Shown here: piece after piece, positions 52,557 through 59,795 of the stretch | Layout: each line of letters opens with the position of its first letter | How positions within the stretch are numbered: the stretch's first letter is position 1 | Source: an uncultured Lachnospiraceae bacterium | GTDB lineage: Bacteria > Bacillota > Clostridia > Lachnospirales > Lachnospiraceae | Direction: 5' to 3' | Assembly: GCA_947177445.1 (NCBI GenBank) | Contig: CAMWUL010000013.1 | Location: forward strand, 1-62,101 | DNA length: 62,101 bases | The notes under the pieces: generated by a model | The model's database searches: none | The model's input: the letters and a program-made list of their open reading frames with translations, nothing else | What the model was told of the DNA's origin: nothing | Position numbers and translations under genes: made by a program

Positions 52557-53594
52557 ATGGCTCTTCTATCCAAAACACCCCACGACAGCCATTTCTACCA
52601 TGAATTTATAAAGGATTTTCTTCCCGAAAGCATCATTGACTGCCATACCCACATCTGGCTTCACCGCTTTATGTCCGGGGAGGCCGCCGGACGTTCCTGC
52701 CTGTGGCCGCAGATGGTGGCCGCAGACAATTCTGTTGAAGATCTGCTGCAGACCAACCTGGAGCTTTTTCCCGGAAAAAAGGTGTATCCCGTTCTGTATT
52801 CCCACGTGAGCCCGTCCCTGGATACCCTGCAGTCCAATCGATATGTGGCGGACTGCGCCAAACGTTACCGGCTTCCGGCTCTCTACCTGTCCCGGCCCGA
52901 GGAGCCTCTGGAGCAGATTGAACAAAATGTGGCGGAAGGCGGCTTCTGCGGGCTGAAGGTCTACCTGGAATATGCGCCTTCCTACATTCCTGCCAATGAA
53001 ATCAGAATCTATGATTTCCTTCCCAGGGAGCAGCTGGCCCTGGCAGACAAACACGGCTGGGTGGTTCAGCTCCACATCGCCCGCCCAAGACGGCTTGCCG
53101 ACCCCCTAAATTATGTGCAGCTTCTGGAGATCGAGCAAAATTATCCGGGCCTGCAGCTTTTGGTGGCCCACCTGGGACGCGCTTATGCGGACGAGGATCT
53201 GGGGGACGCCCTGGAATATCTCAGGCACACGGAAAAGACCGTATGGGATTTCACAGCAAATACCAATGATTACGTAATGGAAAAGGTTCTCTCATATTTC
53301 GGCCCGGAACGCTTCATATACGGCTCCGATTTCCCGATCTTCCGCATGAAAGCCCGCAGAGTTGTGGAAAACGGCTTTTACATCAATGAGATTCCTGCCG
53401 GTTCCCTGGGCGATGTGTCCACGGACCCTCATATGCGGGAAATCCCTTATCCCGAGGCGGAAAAAATCACCTTTTTCATCTATGAGGAAATTGCAGCCTG
53501 CAGGCGGGCTGCCCACAGACTGCAGCTGTCCGACAGTGATATCCAAAAAATCTTTTATGACAACGCCGCCCGGATTTTCCATATATCCGCCTGA
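52557..53594 (+). CDS. Amidohydrolase-superfamily protein (amidohydrolase 2 type)
   Basis: A 345-aa metal-dependent hydrolase or decarboxylase-fold TIM barrel. DCHTHIW near residues 29-34 has the HxH metal pair, QLHIARP and LLVAHLGRA supply further His ligands, and IYGSDFPIF the Asp. This group includes lactonases and decarboxylases, so a sugar-lactone hydrolase is possible in this context. The start at 52557 follows AGAGAGG. Upstream in-frame codons at 52473 lie inside the promoter. Confidence 0.85.
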   Translation: MALLSKTPHDSHFYHEFIKDFLPESIIDCHTHIWLHRFMSGEAAGRSCLWPQMVAADNSVEDLLQTNLELFPGKKVYPVLYSHVSPSLDTLQSNRYVADCAKRYRLPALYLSRPEEPLEQIEQNVAEGGFCGLKVYLEYAPSYIPANEIRIYDFLPREQLALADKHGWVVQLHIARPRRLADPLNYVQLLEIEQNYPGLQLLVAHLGRAYADEDLGDALEYLRHTEKTVWDFTANTNDYVMEKVLSYFGPERFIYGSDFPIFRMKARRVVENGFYINEIPAGSLGDVSTDPHMREIPYPEAEKITFFIYEEIAACRRAAHRLQLSDSDIQKIFYDNAARIFHISA

Positions 53595-53619
53595 GCCCTC
53601 CCCGGCTAAGCAGGGCAGC

Positions 53620-55020
53620 CTATGGTGCCAGAAGCCTTTTCTCTACGCCCAGGAAATCTGCCAGATATTCCATACACTCCAGGCTCCCGCCATAAATCAG
53701 AACGCTGTGGTGGGTGCCGCCGGTCTGGCTGAACAGCTCCAAAAAACGCTCCAGGGGCACATCCGGACGAAACCAGCCGTTCACCGCCTCCTCCATGCTG
53801 TTTTCACCTGCTATTGAAAGCATTTCACCGGCAGCGGCTGTCAGCAGGTATTCCCCTCCGCCCAAAGGAGCAAGATTTACAAACACCGCCCGTCCCGGTT
53901 TCATGGTTCTGTATGCCACGGAAGGATTTTCCGCATCGGTAAACGGAAAGGGCTTCTCCTGCAAAATCGGCTTTCCTGCGGCGACCCGGTAATTGAACTC
54001 GCCCATATGGCTTAAAAATACGCTTCCGCTCCTCCAGTCAGGACAGAACATTTCCGTAAAGGTCACATCGGAAAATCCCTGCAGCAGCGCGCCTGTAAAG
54101 GCCGCCGTCAGCACATCTCCCTCACCGGCATAACCGATTCCCCGCATCATGGCCTTGCTGCATTCCGTAAAAGGCATAACCGGCAGCCCGGGATTGCTTC
54201 CTGCAGTGGCCAGAAAGTTCACTGTAAACGCCGTCAGCTGTTTTTCCTCCAGCCATCTGCGGACCGCCAGACCAGTTCTTTGGCTGCGGTCATATACCTG
54301 CCTGGTAAGCTGGGGCCGTATCTCAAAAAACCCCTGATCCTCCCGGTACTCTTCCTGAATCTCCTGTTCCGTCACGGCCTTGATTCTCCGCTCCCCCTCC
54401 GTAAAGTCGTAGCGAACGGTTTCAATGCCGAATCTGCGCTCCAGCTCCCCAAAGTCAACCTGAAAATCCCCCATACCGTGAAAGGGCTCCCCTATAAGCC
54501 CCACCCTGGACCGGCAGAACAGACGGACTATTCCGGCTGCCCTGGCCGCTTCCGCCAGACGCACCGTCACATCCGAATGCTCCATATGCCCGGCGAACAC
54601 CCGAAACAGCTTATGGTTCCTCACCAGTAAATTGCACATGTCCTGTACTCCATGAATTCCGTGATTGAGCATCAGCTTCCCGGCGTCGGTGGTCTGGTCA
54701 TAGACATAATCCGGCGTGGTGTCCAGCACCAGTATCGGAACCTGAAGCCTCTTAAGCGCTTCTTGTGATTCCAGAGACGGGGAATAGGCCAGATGCAGCG
54801 TCACCACCGCATCCACCTCCCTGTCCTCAAACATTTTTACTGCCGCCAGAAATTCCTTCTCCAGCCGGCACACAGGCGCGTCCACTACCTCCAGTCCTGC
54901 TTCTCTCAGCTTCCCGGCAGCCTTTTCATGAAACGCGTCAATGTCCGGGCGGATTTCCGGCACCGTCTCATCATACAGCTCCAGATAAAAGGGCAATAAC
55001 CCTACTTTCGCCTGATTCAC
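53620..55020 (-). CDS. L-arabinose/L-fucose isomerase family protein (second)
   Basis: A 466-aa isomerase-fold protein. LLPFYLELYDETVPEI, DAVVTLHLAYSPSLES and GHMEHSDVTVRLAEAAR are like the AraA N-terminal and central domains. GLPVMPFTECSKAMMRGIGYAGEGDV contains the conserved Glu/metal region, and HMGEFNYRVAAGKP belongs to the C-terminal domain. The GTG start at 55020 has GGAGGTG ahead. It is the third gene of the TIM-like-YjbQ3-isomerase unit and convergent with the amidohydrolase gene. It should isomerise a free aldose before the kinase acts. Confidence 0.83.
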   Translation of the reverse strand: MNQAKVGLLPFYLELYDETVPEIRPDIDAFHEKAAGKLREAGLEVVDAPVCRLEKEFLAAVKMFEDREVDAVVTLHLAYSPSLESQEALKRLQVPILVLDTTPDYVYDQTTDAGKLMLNHGIHGVQDMCNLLVRNHKLFRVFAGHMEHSDVTVRLAEAARAAGIVRLFCRSRVGLIGEPFHGMGDFQVDFGELERRFGIETVRYDFTEGERRIKAVTEQEIQEEYREDQGFFEIRPQLTRQVYDRSQRTGLAVRRWLEEKQLTAFTVNFLATAGSNPGLPVMPFTECSKAMMRGIGYAGEGDVLTAAFTGALLQGFSDVTFTEMFCPDWRSGSVFLSHMGEFNYRVAAGKPILQEKPFPFTDAENPSVAYRTMKPGRAVFVNLAPLGGGEYLLTAAAGEMLSIAGENSMEEAVNGWFRPDVPLERFLELFSQTGGTHHSVLIYGGSLECMEYLADFLGVEKRLLAP

Positions 55021-55058
55021 AATTACACCTCCGTGTCAGCTCCTTCAAAAGGACGCTT

Positions 55059-55553
55059 CTATTCTCCGATAATCGTCACCTGAATCGTTCTCTCATGAGA
55101 TCTAGTCTGGTCCCAGTCAATAAAATGAATACGGCCAAAGTCCCCCAGATCCATCTCCCCGTTCTCCAGTATGATCGTTTCGCTCCTGCCGATGATGGAA
55201 GACCTCAGATAAGCATCTGCATTATAACAGGAAAAAGCATCCTCTCCCTGCTCCCGGGCATGAGCCAGCGCCTTATCCCCGGGGTAAAGATACATTCCCT
55301 CATATCGGCAGGTGGGAATCCATTTTTCAAACACATTGACCAGATCCTGCTGCAGTGTTTCCAGTCCTGTCATTGACATGTCAAAGGCGCATTCCTGCGT
55401 GATGACGGCACAGGTGGTATATTGGGAGCCTACCACCGCGATACCGTCCCGAACCTGAGACGCAGATACAATTTTCCGCACATGCTCTGTCACATCATGA
55501 AAACTGACACCGCGGTCAGTGGTCTGTACTGTAAAAGCTTCTCTGTAAACCAT
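55059..55553 (-). CDS. YjbQ/UPF0047 family protein, paralogue 3, histidine-depleted
   Basis: A 164-aa protein aligning without gaps to paralogue 1 (38475-38978) with an offset of three residues. At each of the five His positions of paralogue 1 it has another residue: Y45 (SQYTTC), Y90 (LYPGD), Q102 (EQGED), Y110 (CYNAD) and Y115 (AYLRS). The fold-defining parts are kept (FHDVTEHV, DMSMTGLETLQQDLV, DLGDFGRIHFIDWDQ). It is either a non-catalytic partner or an enzyme with different chemistry. AGGAGG precedes the ATG at 55553. The gene starts 11 bp after the TIM-like gene ends. Confidence 0.9.
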   Translation of the reverse strand: MVYREAFTVQTTDRGVSFHDVTEHVRKIVSASQVRDGIAVVGSQYTTCAVITQECAFDMSMTGLETLQQDLVNVFEKWIPTCRYEGMYLYPGDKALAHAREQGEDAFSCYNADAYLRSSIIGRSETIILENGEMDLGDFGRIHFIDWDQTRSHERTIQVTIIGE

Positions 55554-55564
55554 AGCGTACCTCC

Positions 55565-56272
55565 TCAACTCCTCTGTTTCGCAAGATCATCGGCAGCCCG
55601 TCTGACAGCCGCGATCATTTCATCAATCATGGCAATGGGATCCCGTGCGTTCATAATGCCGGACGCTGCTCCTGCCGCCTCTGAGCCGGCCATGATAAAA
55701 TCGTAAACCTGCTGTCCGTTTGTAATGCCTGCCGCCTGCTCCACCATGATATCCGGGTATATTTCCTTGATCACGCGGATGGATTCCTTCACATAGCTCA
55801 TGGGACTGACACCGTTTCCGCCGCCGATCACCTCCGTGGGCTCCGGATTAATAATATCCGGATGAAGCTGTGCCACAGCCTTGGCCTCCTCCAGTGTGTC
55901 TGCACAGGCAAATACAATAAAGTCCAGCTCTCTTGCTCTTTCAATCGTAGCCTTCATCTGCGGCAGACTCATGGGCTTTTCACAATGGTTAATCACCACC
56001 CCCTGCGCGCCCGCCGCCTTCAGCCCCTCCGGCAAAATATCCGCCATGCCTCTGCCCGGCCTCAGTGTATCCATGTAAGGCGCCAGTACGATCAGACGTT
56101 TTGTGTTTTCCGCCACCCTGCGGATTTCCGTGCAGGGTGTAATAAAGAGTACGTCGATATCATACTTTTCCGCCGCCGCATCCGCGGCCCTGGCATATTC
56201 CAGAACCTGATCGCCATAAATGTAATTTTTGGTCCCAATTTCAAAGTACGGTGTTCGAATTTTAACTGCCAT
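55565..56272 (-). CDS. Triose-phosphate-isomerase-like protein
   Basis: A 235-aa short (archaeal-length) TIM barrel, distinct from the usual 250-aa bacterial TpiA. Catalytic residues are recognisable: K15 in IGTKNYIYG, H96 in VVINHCEKPM and E144 in INPEPTEVIGGGNGVS, with a C-terminal phosphate loop in AAGAASGIMNARDP. Paralogues of this kind isomerise tetrulose phosphates in erythritol-type pathways. Its place in a sugar locus with aldolase and kinase suggests a dedicated isomerase rather than glycolysis. GGGAGG precedes the ATG; first gene of the unit. Confidence 0.85.
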   Translation of the reverse strand: MAVKIRTPYFEIGTKNYIYGDQVLEYARAADAAAEKYDIDVLFITPCTEIRRVAENTKRLIVLAPYMDTLRPGRGMADILPEGLKAAGAQGVVINHCEKPMSLPQMKATIERARELDFIVFACADTLEEAKAVAQLHPDIINPEPTEVIGGGNGVSPMSYVKESIRVIKEIYPDIMVEQAAGITNGQQVYDFIMAGSEAAGAASGIMNARDPIAMIDEMIAAVRRAADDLAKQRS

Positions 56273-56365
56273 AGGTCCCTCCCTTCCCTGTCTGCCCTTC
56301 GTTTTCCTGTTTTTGTAATCGCTTCCTGCCTCTCACAATGATCCTTTAAAGTCCCCTTTAAATAC

Positions 56366-56394
56366 AGGATACAATTGATTCGATCATTTGTCAA
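56366..56394 (-). promoter_or_regulatory. Sigma-A promoter of the TIM-like/YjbQ3/isomerase unit
   Basis: TTGACA (56394-56389), 17-bp spacer, TATCCT (56371-56366) on the minus strand, with the operator below straddling the -35. Confidence 0.8.
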
Positions 56395-56411
56395 CACAAA
56401 ATGACCGAATC
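56377..56411. promoter_or_regulatory. 13-bp inverted-repeat operator over the -35 box
   Basis: Arms GATTCGATCATTT (56377-56389) and AAATGACCGAATC (56399-56411) match at 12 of 13 positions, with a 9-bp spacer. It covers the -35 hexamer, so a bound protein would block transcription. The TTCGRTC word recurs in the amidohydrolase promoter, pointing to the DeoR protein. Confidence 0.7.
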
Positions 56412-56511
56412 TGTCACTTTAATTAATGCCGCATGAATGTTTCAGCAATTAGAGAGCTCCTATAACGGGGGCATAGACCAAACCGTTTCCCTTCCATCCA
56501 ATATGCCGAAT

Positions 56512-56537
56512 CCGAGCATAAGGCACCTTATGCTCGG
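56512..56537. repeat. Perfect 12-bp palindrome with 2-nt loop
   Basis: CCGAGCATAAGG (56512-56523) and CCTTATGCTCGG (56526-56537), bordered by CCAAT (56498-56502) and ATTGG (56541-56545). No U-tract on either strand. It lies between the operator region and the Abi module in the 467-bp gap 56273-56739. A boundary element, attachment site or protein site is possible. Confidence 0.75.
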
Positions 56538-56630
56538 AAGATTGGACCGAATTTTGAAGAAAAGAAGAACAGCTGTCTTAATGTGTAACTAAACGGCTTA
56601 TAAATACCCATGGAGAGCAAGAAAAAAATC

Positions 56631-56659
56631 TTGACTTTCTCATCCTGTTACTCTACACT
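56631..56659 (+). promoter_or_regulatory. Sigma-A promoter of the Abi leader RNA
   Basis: TTGACT (56631-56636), 17-bp spacer, TACACT (56654-56659). Transcription would start near 56666, about 75 nt before the Abi ATG. Confidence 0.75.
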
Positions 56660-56665
56660 AATAAT

Positions 56666-56726
56666 AACAGAACCCGCCACGCCTCTGGTTTTATCATGCG
56701 CAACCCGGCGGGACTTTTATTTTATT
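56666..56726 (+). ncRNA. Candidate AbiF-type structured RNA
   Basis: About 60 nt between the promoter and the Abi gene. CCCGCC (56673-56678) pairs with GGCGGG (56707-56712), and a possible inner GGTT/AACC helix lies within. A U-rich tail (ACTTTTATTTTATT) follows. Promoter, short structured RNA ending like a terminator, then an Abi_2 gene is the layout of the AbiF RNA motif known upstream of such genes. I have not matched its consensus base by base. Confidence 0.55.
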
Positions 56727-56739
56727 GAGGTACCTGCCA

Positions 56740-57654
56740 ATGAACCCTTATCCGAAGCGGATCCTGACGATCCCCCAGCAACTTCAGTCCTATACAGATG
56801 CCGGCATGACCATATCCTCCGTAGAGGAAGCTACCGCTGCCCTTACCACGATCGGCTATTACCGGCTCCGGGGCTACAGCTTCCACCTGTATGACAATGC
56901 TTCCAGGCAATACCGCCCTGGCACCGATTTCTCTGCCATTCTGAAACTTTACCATTTCGATATGGAATTATCCAGGCTTCTGTTCGGCATGGTAACCAGT
57001 ATCGAAGTCGCTTTGCGTGCCCGGCTGGCAGATGCCCTGCTCACTTACCGTGATGCCCTCATCCTGATGGATCCGGCTGTCTTCTCCGATAAAAAACTGT
57101 TTTGGCAAAATCTGTCTTCCCTTTCCTCCCAGGTCACACGTTCAAATGATGTGTTCATACGCCATAACTTCCAAAACCATGATGGCGAGATCCCTTTGTG
57201 GGCGGCTGTTGAAGTCATGTCGTTCGGTACACTTTCCAAAACTATCAAGAACATGAAAACTGGAAAGGACAGCGCTTATCCTGTTTTAGCCGGCTATTAC
57301 CGATACCGTTCTCCCCGTGGGAAACTTGTAAAGCCTTCCCTCCAGATGCTGTCCTCGTGGATCCAGTCTGTCTCCGTGCTCCGTAACATGTGTGCCCATA
57401 ACAGCAGAATCTACAACCGGACGATCAACACATTTCCGGAACTGCTCATCGTTGACCAGCTAAATCCAAGACCATTACATAATGGCCTTTACCAGATCCT
57501 TCTGGCCATGAAATATTTAAGACCAACCGATGAAAGCTGGAGAAATTTTTATGCAGATCTCCAGGCCCTGTTCCACAAATACAGCGGTTCTTTTGATCTC
57601 AGCTGTATGAATTTTCCTTCTGACTGGACGACACACCTTGCTTTAGATGCATAA
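56740..57654 (+). CDS. Abi_2/AbiF-like abortive infection protein with HEPN motif
   Basis: A 304-aa phage-defence candidate. IGYYRLRGYSFHLYDN and FDMELSRLLFGMVTSIEVAL are typical of the Abi_2 (AbiD/AbiF) family. The HEPN RNase-type motif R-x4-H is present in SVLRNMCAHNSRIYNR. The start is ATG at 56740 behind GAGGT; an in-frame TTG at 56725 is less likely. Members act as RNases or RNA-controlled toxins that halt growth on infection, and several are paired with a short upstream RNA, as seems to be so here. Confidence 0.88.
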   Translation: MNPYPKRILTIPQQLQSYTDAGMTISSVEEATAALTTIGYYRLRGYSFHLYDNASRQYRPGTDFSAILKLYHFDMELSRLLFGMVTSIEVALRARLADALLTYRDALILMDPAVFSDKKLFWQNLSSLSSQVTRSNDVFIRHNFQNHDGEIPLWAAVEVMSFGTLSKTIKNMKTGKDSAYPVLAGYYRYRSPRGKLVKPSLQMLSSWIQSVSVLRNMCAHNSRIYNRTINTFPELLIVDQLNPRPLHNGLYQILLAMKYLRPTDESWRNFYADLQALFHKYSGSFDLSCMNFPSDWTTHLALDA

Positions 57655-57734
57655 ATCATAGCATCCTGCATATGCTGTCATTGACAGAACCATCCAGGCC
57701 TCTCGGACGATGCCCAAACCGGATGGACGTCTTT

Positions 57735-57768
57735 AGAGGGGTGGTGGAAAGCATCATCCCTCTTTTTT
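57735..57768 (+). terminator. Intrinsic terminator of the Abi gene
   Basis: AGAGGG (57735-57740) pairs with CCCTCT (57758-57763), and the inner GTGGTG/CATCAT extends the stem with G-U pairs. Five further T residues follow on the plus strand. Confidence 0.85.
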
Positions 57769-57957
57769 ACTTGTTATAATCATCCGGGATGATCCTCTGT
57801 TCCCCGTCAAAGTCCTCGAACTTCTCACTGGTCTCGTTCTGCTCATAGTACACAGCCATGATCCGCTTGATGTCCTCGCTTCCCGCCCGGCTGACGGAAA
57901 ATCCCTGCTCCTTCAAGGACTTTTTTGATGCGGTCCAGGCAGGAAAACACCTATATT
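57767..57957 (-). pseudogene. C-terminal gene fragment of unknown family
   Basis: A minus-strand frame without a start codon reads FPAWTASKKSLKEQGFSV, then SEDIKRIMAVYYEQNETSEK, and ends IIPDDYNK with TAA at 57767-57769. It is plausible protein sequence, broken off just before the aldo/keto reductase stop. I do not know the family. The rest of the 57655-57982 gap holds the Abi terminator and nothing else I recognise. Confidence 0.5.
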
Positions 57958-57982
57958 TAGAACCTTCTCGATTCGCCTGCTC

Positions 57983-58990
57983 TCAATACCAGTCATGTTT
58001 CTCTCCGCGGTCAAGGGCGTTGATACGCTCCATTTCCTCCTCCGTCAATTCAAAATCAAATAATTCCGTATTTTCCTGAATATGGTCGGGATTACTGGAG
58101 CCGGGTATTACTACCACACCCTTTTGCAGATTCCACCGTAAAATAACCTGTGCCGACGACTTCCCATGCGCCGCCGCGATTTCCGAAATCACTTCATTTC
58201 CAAGCAGCTCTGCCGTATATCCCCTGCCGCCAAGCGGATACCAGCCCTGCACCGCAATTCCAAGATTATGAATGTACTCGATCACATCGTTTTCCTGATA
58301 ATATGGGTGTATTTCATTCTGAACCAGCGCCGGTGTAATGTTGATCTGAGGTAAAAATTCCTCCAATTCTTCCACATACCAGTTTGATAAACCAATAGAA
58401 CGGATTTTACCATCCTCAACCGCTTTTTCCATTGCAAGATAAGCCTCCACGTCACCTGCTCCGGGATGGTGGAGCAGCATCATATCAATATAACCGATAT
58501 CTAATTTGGCAAGCGCCTCTTCAATCGCAGCTTCCGGATCTGAAAACTGATTCGGGTACAGCTTTGTGATGACAAAGATTTCCTCCCTCGGTATGCCTGA
58601 ATTTCTGACAGCTTCCCCCACGCTTTCCTCATTATGATACATATAAGCAGTATCAATCAGACGGACTCCGCTGTTTAATGCCGCCGTTACGGACTCCACA
58701 CAGGTATCCCCGGTCAGACTGTATGTGCCAATCCCATATATGGGCATTTCATACCCACTGTTTAATAAAACCGTCTTTGTCTCAAAATTAAAAGAAATAT
58801 CTCCTGTCACTGTATTTTCACCTTCCTGCATTTGTGGCTGCTGTTCTTCCCCGCCAGGCAGATCATTTCCTGTCTGCTCATATTGCTTGGCTGTCTCATC
58901 CGCAGAAGTTTCCCCTCCCGCCTGTTTCCCGCAGGCTGATAAGATAATCATAAGCAGACAAGTCAGCATAAGCTTATACAACCGTTTCAT
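57983..58990 (-). CDS. Aldo/keto reductase with lipoprotein signal peptide
   Basis: A 335-aa protein. Residues 1-20 form a lipoprotein signal ([16 protein letters not shown], lipidated C20), then a charged linker to about 60, then a full AKR barrel. The AKR tetrad is present: Asp and Tyr in [11 protein letters not shown], Lys in [10 protein letters not shown] and His in LLHHPGAG; cofactor loop [10 protein letters not shown]. An NADPH enzyme on the outer surface is odd, although similar lipoprotein forms may exist in gut Clostridia. The start at 58990 has GGAGGAG and overlaps the acetyltransferase end by 17 bp. Confidence 0.9.
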   Translation of the reverse strand: MKRLYKLMLTCLLMIILSACGKQAGGETSADETAKQYEQTGNDLPGGEEQQPQMQEGENTVTGDISFNFETKTVLLNSGYEMPIYGIGTYSLTGDTCVESVTAALNSGVRLIDTAYMYHNEESVGEAVRNSGIPREEIFVITKLYPNQFSDPEAAIEEALAKLDIGYIDMMLLHHPGAGDVEAYLAMEKAVEDGKIRSIGLSNWYVEELEEFLPQINITPALVQNEIHPYYQENDVIEYIHNLGIAVQGWYPLGGRGYTAELLGNEVISEIAAAHGKSSAQVILRWNLQKGVVVIPGSSNPDHIQENTELFDFELTEEEMERINALDRGEKHDWY

Positions 58991-59591
58991 AACGCTCCTC
59001 CTTTTCTTCCGCAGGAATTGCCCCGGACAATTCCTCAACCACTTTCAGCACTTTTGCAGGAACGCCTCCCACTACCGTCATGGGCGGGACATCCTGCGTC
59101 ACCACAGCTCCCGCCGCAACCACCGCCCATTCGCCAATCGTCACTCCCGGTAATATCACTGCGTTAGCGCCAATCCATACATGAGCGCCAATCTTTATCG
59201 GTGCATAATGATTTTTCCTGTTCTCCTTTGGATTCAGGTCATGGTTGATTGTCGCCAGTACAACATTATGACCAATCAGTGTGCCGTCCCCGATTTCAAT
59301 TCCTCCCTGATCCTGAAAATGGCATCCCGAATTGATAAAGACATCCTTCCCGAGTGTGATATTTTTCCCAAAGTCCGTATAGAACGGAGGAAACATCCGA
59401 AAAGAACTGTCTACCTTTTTTCCGGTCAGCCTGCCCATTATCTCCCGGAGCTCCTCCGGTGTATGGTACATCGTGTTAAGCTCCATTCCAATGCGGACGG
59501 CTTCCTGAAAAAGCTCATTTGCATATGCATCACGCTGGGGATTGTCTTCTGCCCCTTCCCGAAATCCGCGTATCACCTCATTTACAGTCAT
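58974..59591 (-). CDS. Sugar O-acetyltransferase, maltose/galactoside type
   Basis: Left-handed beta-helix (hexapeptide) acetyltransferase of about 205 aa that uses acetyl-CoA. The N-terminal helix region [20 protein letters not shown] is the mac domain, then [20 protein letters not shown], the catalytic His in [10 protein letters not shown], and [22 protein letters not shown] use the ATG at 59591, with AGGGAG nine bases upstream; an ATG at 59600 is an alternative. It is first in the unit with the aldo/keto reductase, under the LysR protein. Confidence 0.9.
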   Translation of the reverse strand: MTVNEVIRGFREGAEDNPQRDAYANELFQEAVRIGMELNTMYHTPEELREIMGRLTGKKVDSSFRMFPPFYTDFGKNITLGKDVFINSGCHFQDQGGIEIGDGTLIGHNVVLATINHDLNPKENRKNHYAPIKIGAHVWIGANAVILPGVTIGEWAVVAAGAVVTQDVPPMTVVGGVPAKVLKVVEELSGAIPAEEKEERYETVV

Positions 59592-59677
59592 AGTCTGCAT
59601 CTCCCTTTCCCGTTTCTCATTTCCGAAATGTATGGATGTCTGTTTCACCGCCAGACCTTTCCAAGCAGCTGATTTTT

Positions 59678-59706
59678 ATTGTAATTCACCGTCAGGAGAA
59701 TATCAA
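59678..59706 (-). promoter_or_regulatory. Promoter of the acetyltransferase-reductase unit
   Basis: TTGATA (59706-59701), 17-bp spacer, TACAAT (59683-59678) on the minus strand. The LysR box at 59730-59744 lies upstream at a distance suited to activation. Confidence 0.65.
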
Positions 59707-59729
59707 ATACATATACAGAATAGCATTCC

Positions 59730-59744
59730 ATACTTGAAAAGTAT
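59730..59744. promoter_or_regulatory. LysR box ATACTTGAAAAGTAT
   Basis: Perfect 6-bp arms with a 3-bp centre, fitting the T-N11-A rule of LysR binding sites. It covers the -35 of the lysR promoter, so the regulator probably represses itself and activates the divergent unit. Confidence 0.7.
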
Positions 59745-59762
59745 ATCTTGTTTTGTTATGAT
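59734..59762 (+). promoter_or_regulatory. Promoter of the LysR-family regulator gene
   Basis: TTGAAA (59734-59739), 17-bp spacer, TATGAT (59757-59762). The -35 is inside the LysR box. Confidence 0.7.
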
Positions 59763-59795
59763 TACAGCAACGATTTTATCAAGGAGGCTTTTCAC

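Noticed and set aside
48577..56272. Classical L-rhamnose operon
   Set aside because: A GH106-like enzyme is present, but RhaA, RhaB, RhaD and a rhamnose mutarotase are not; the isomerase and kinase families differ.
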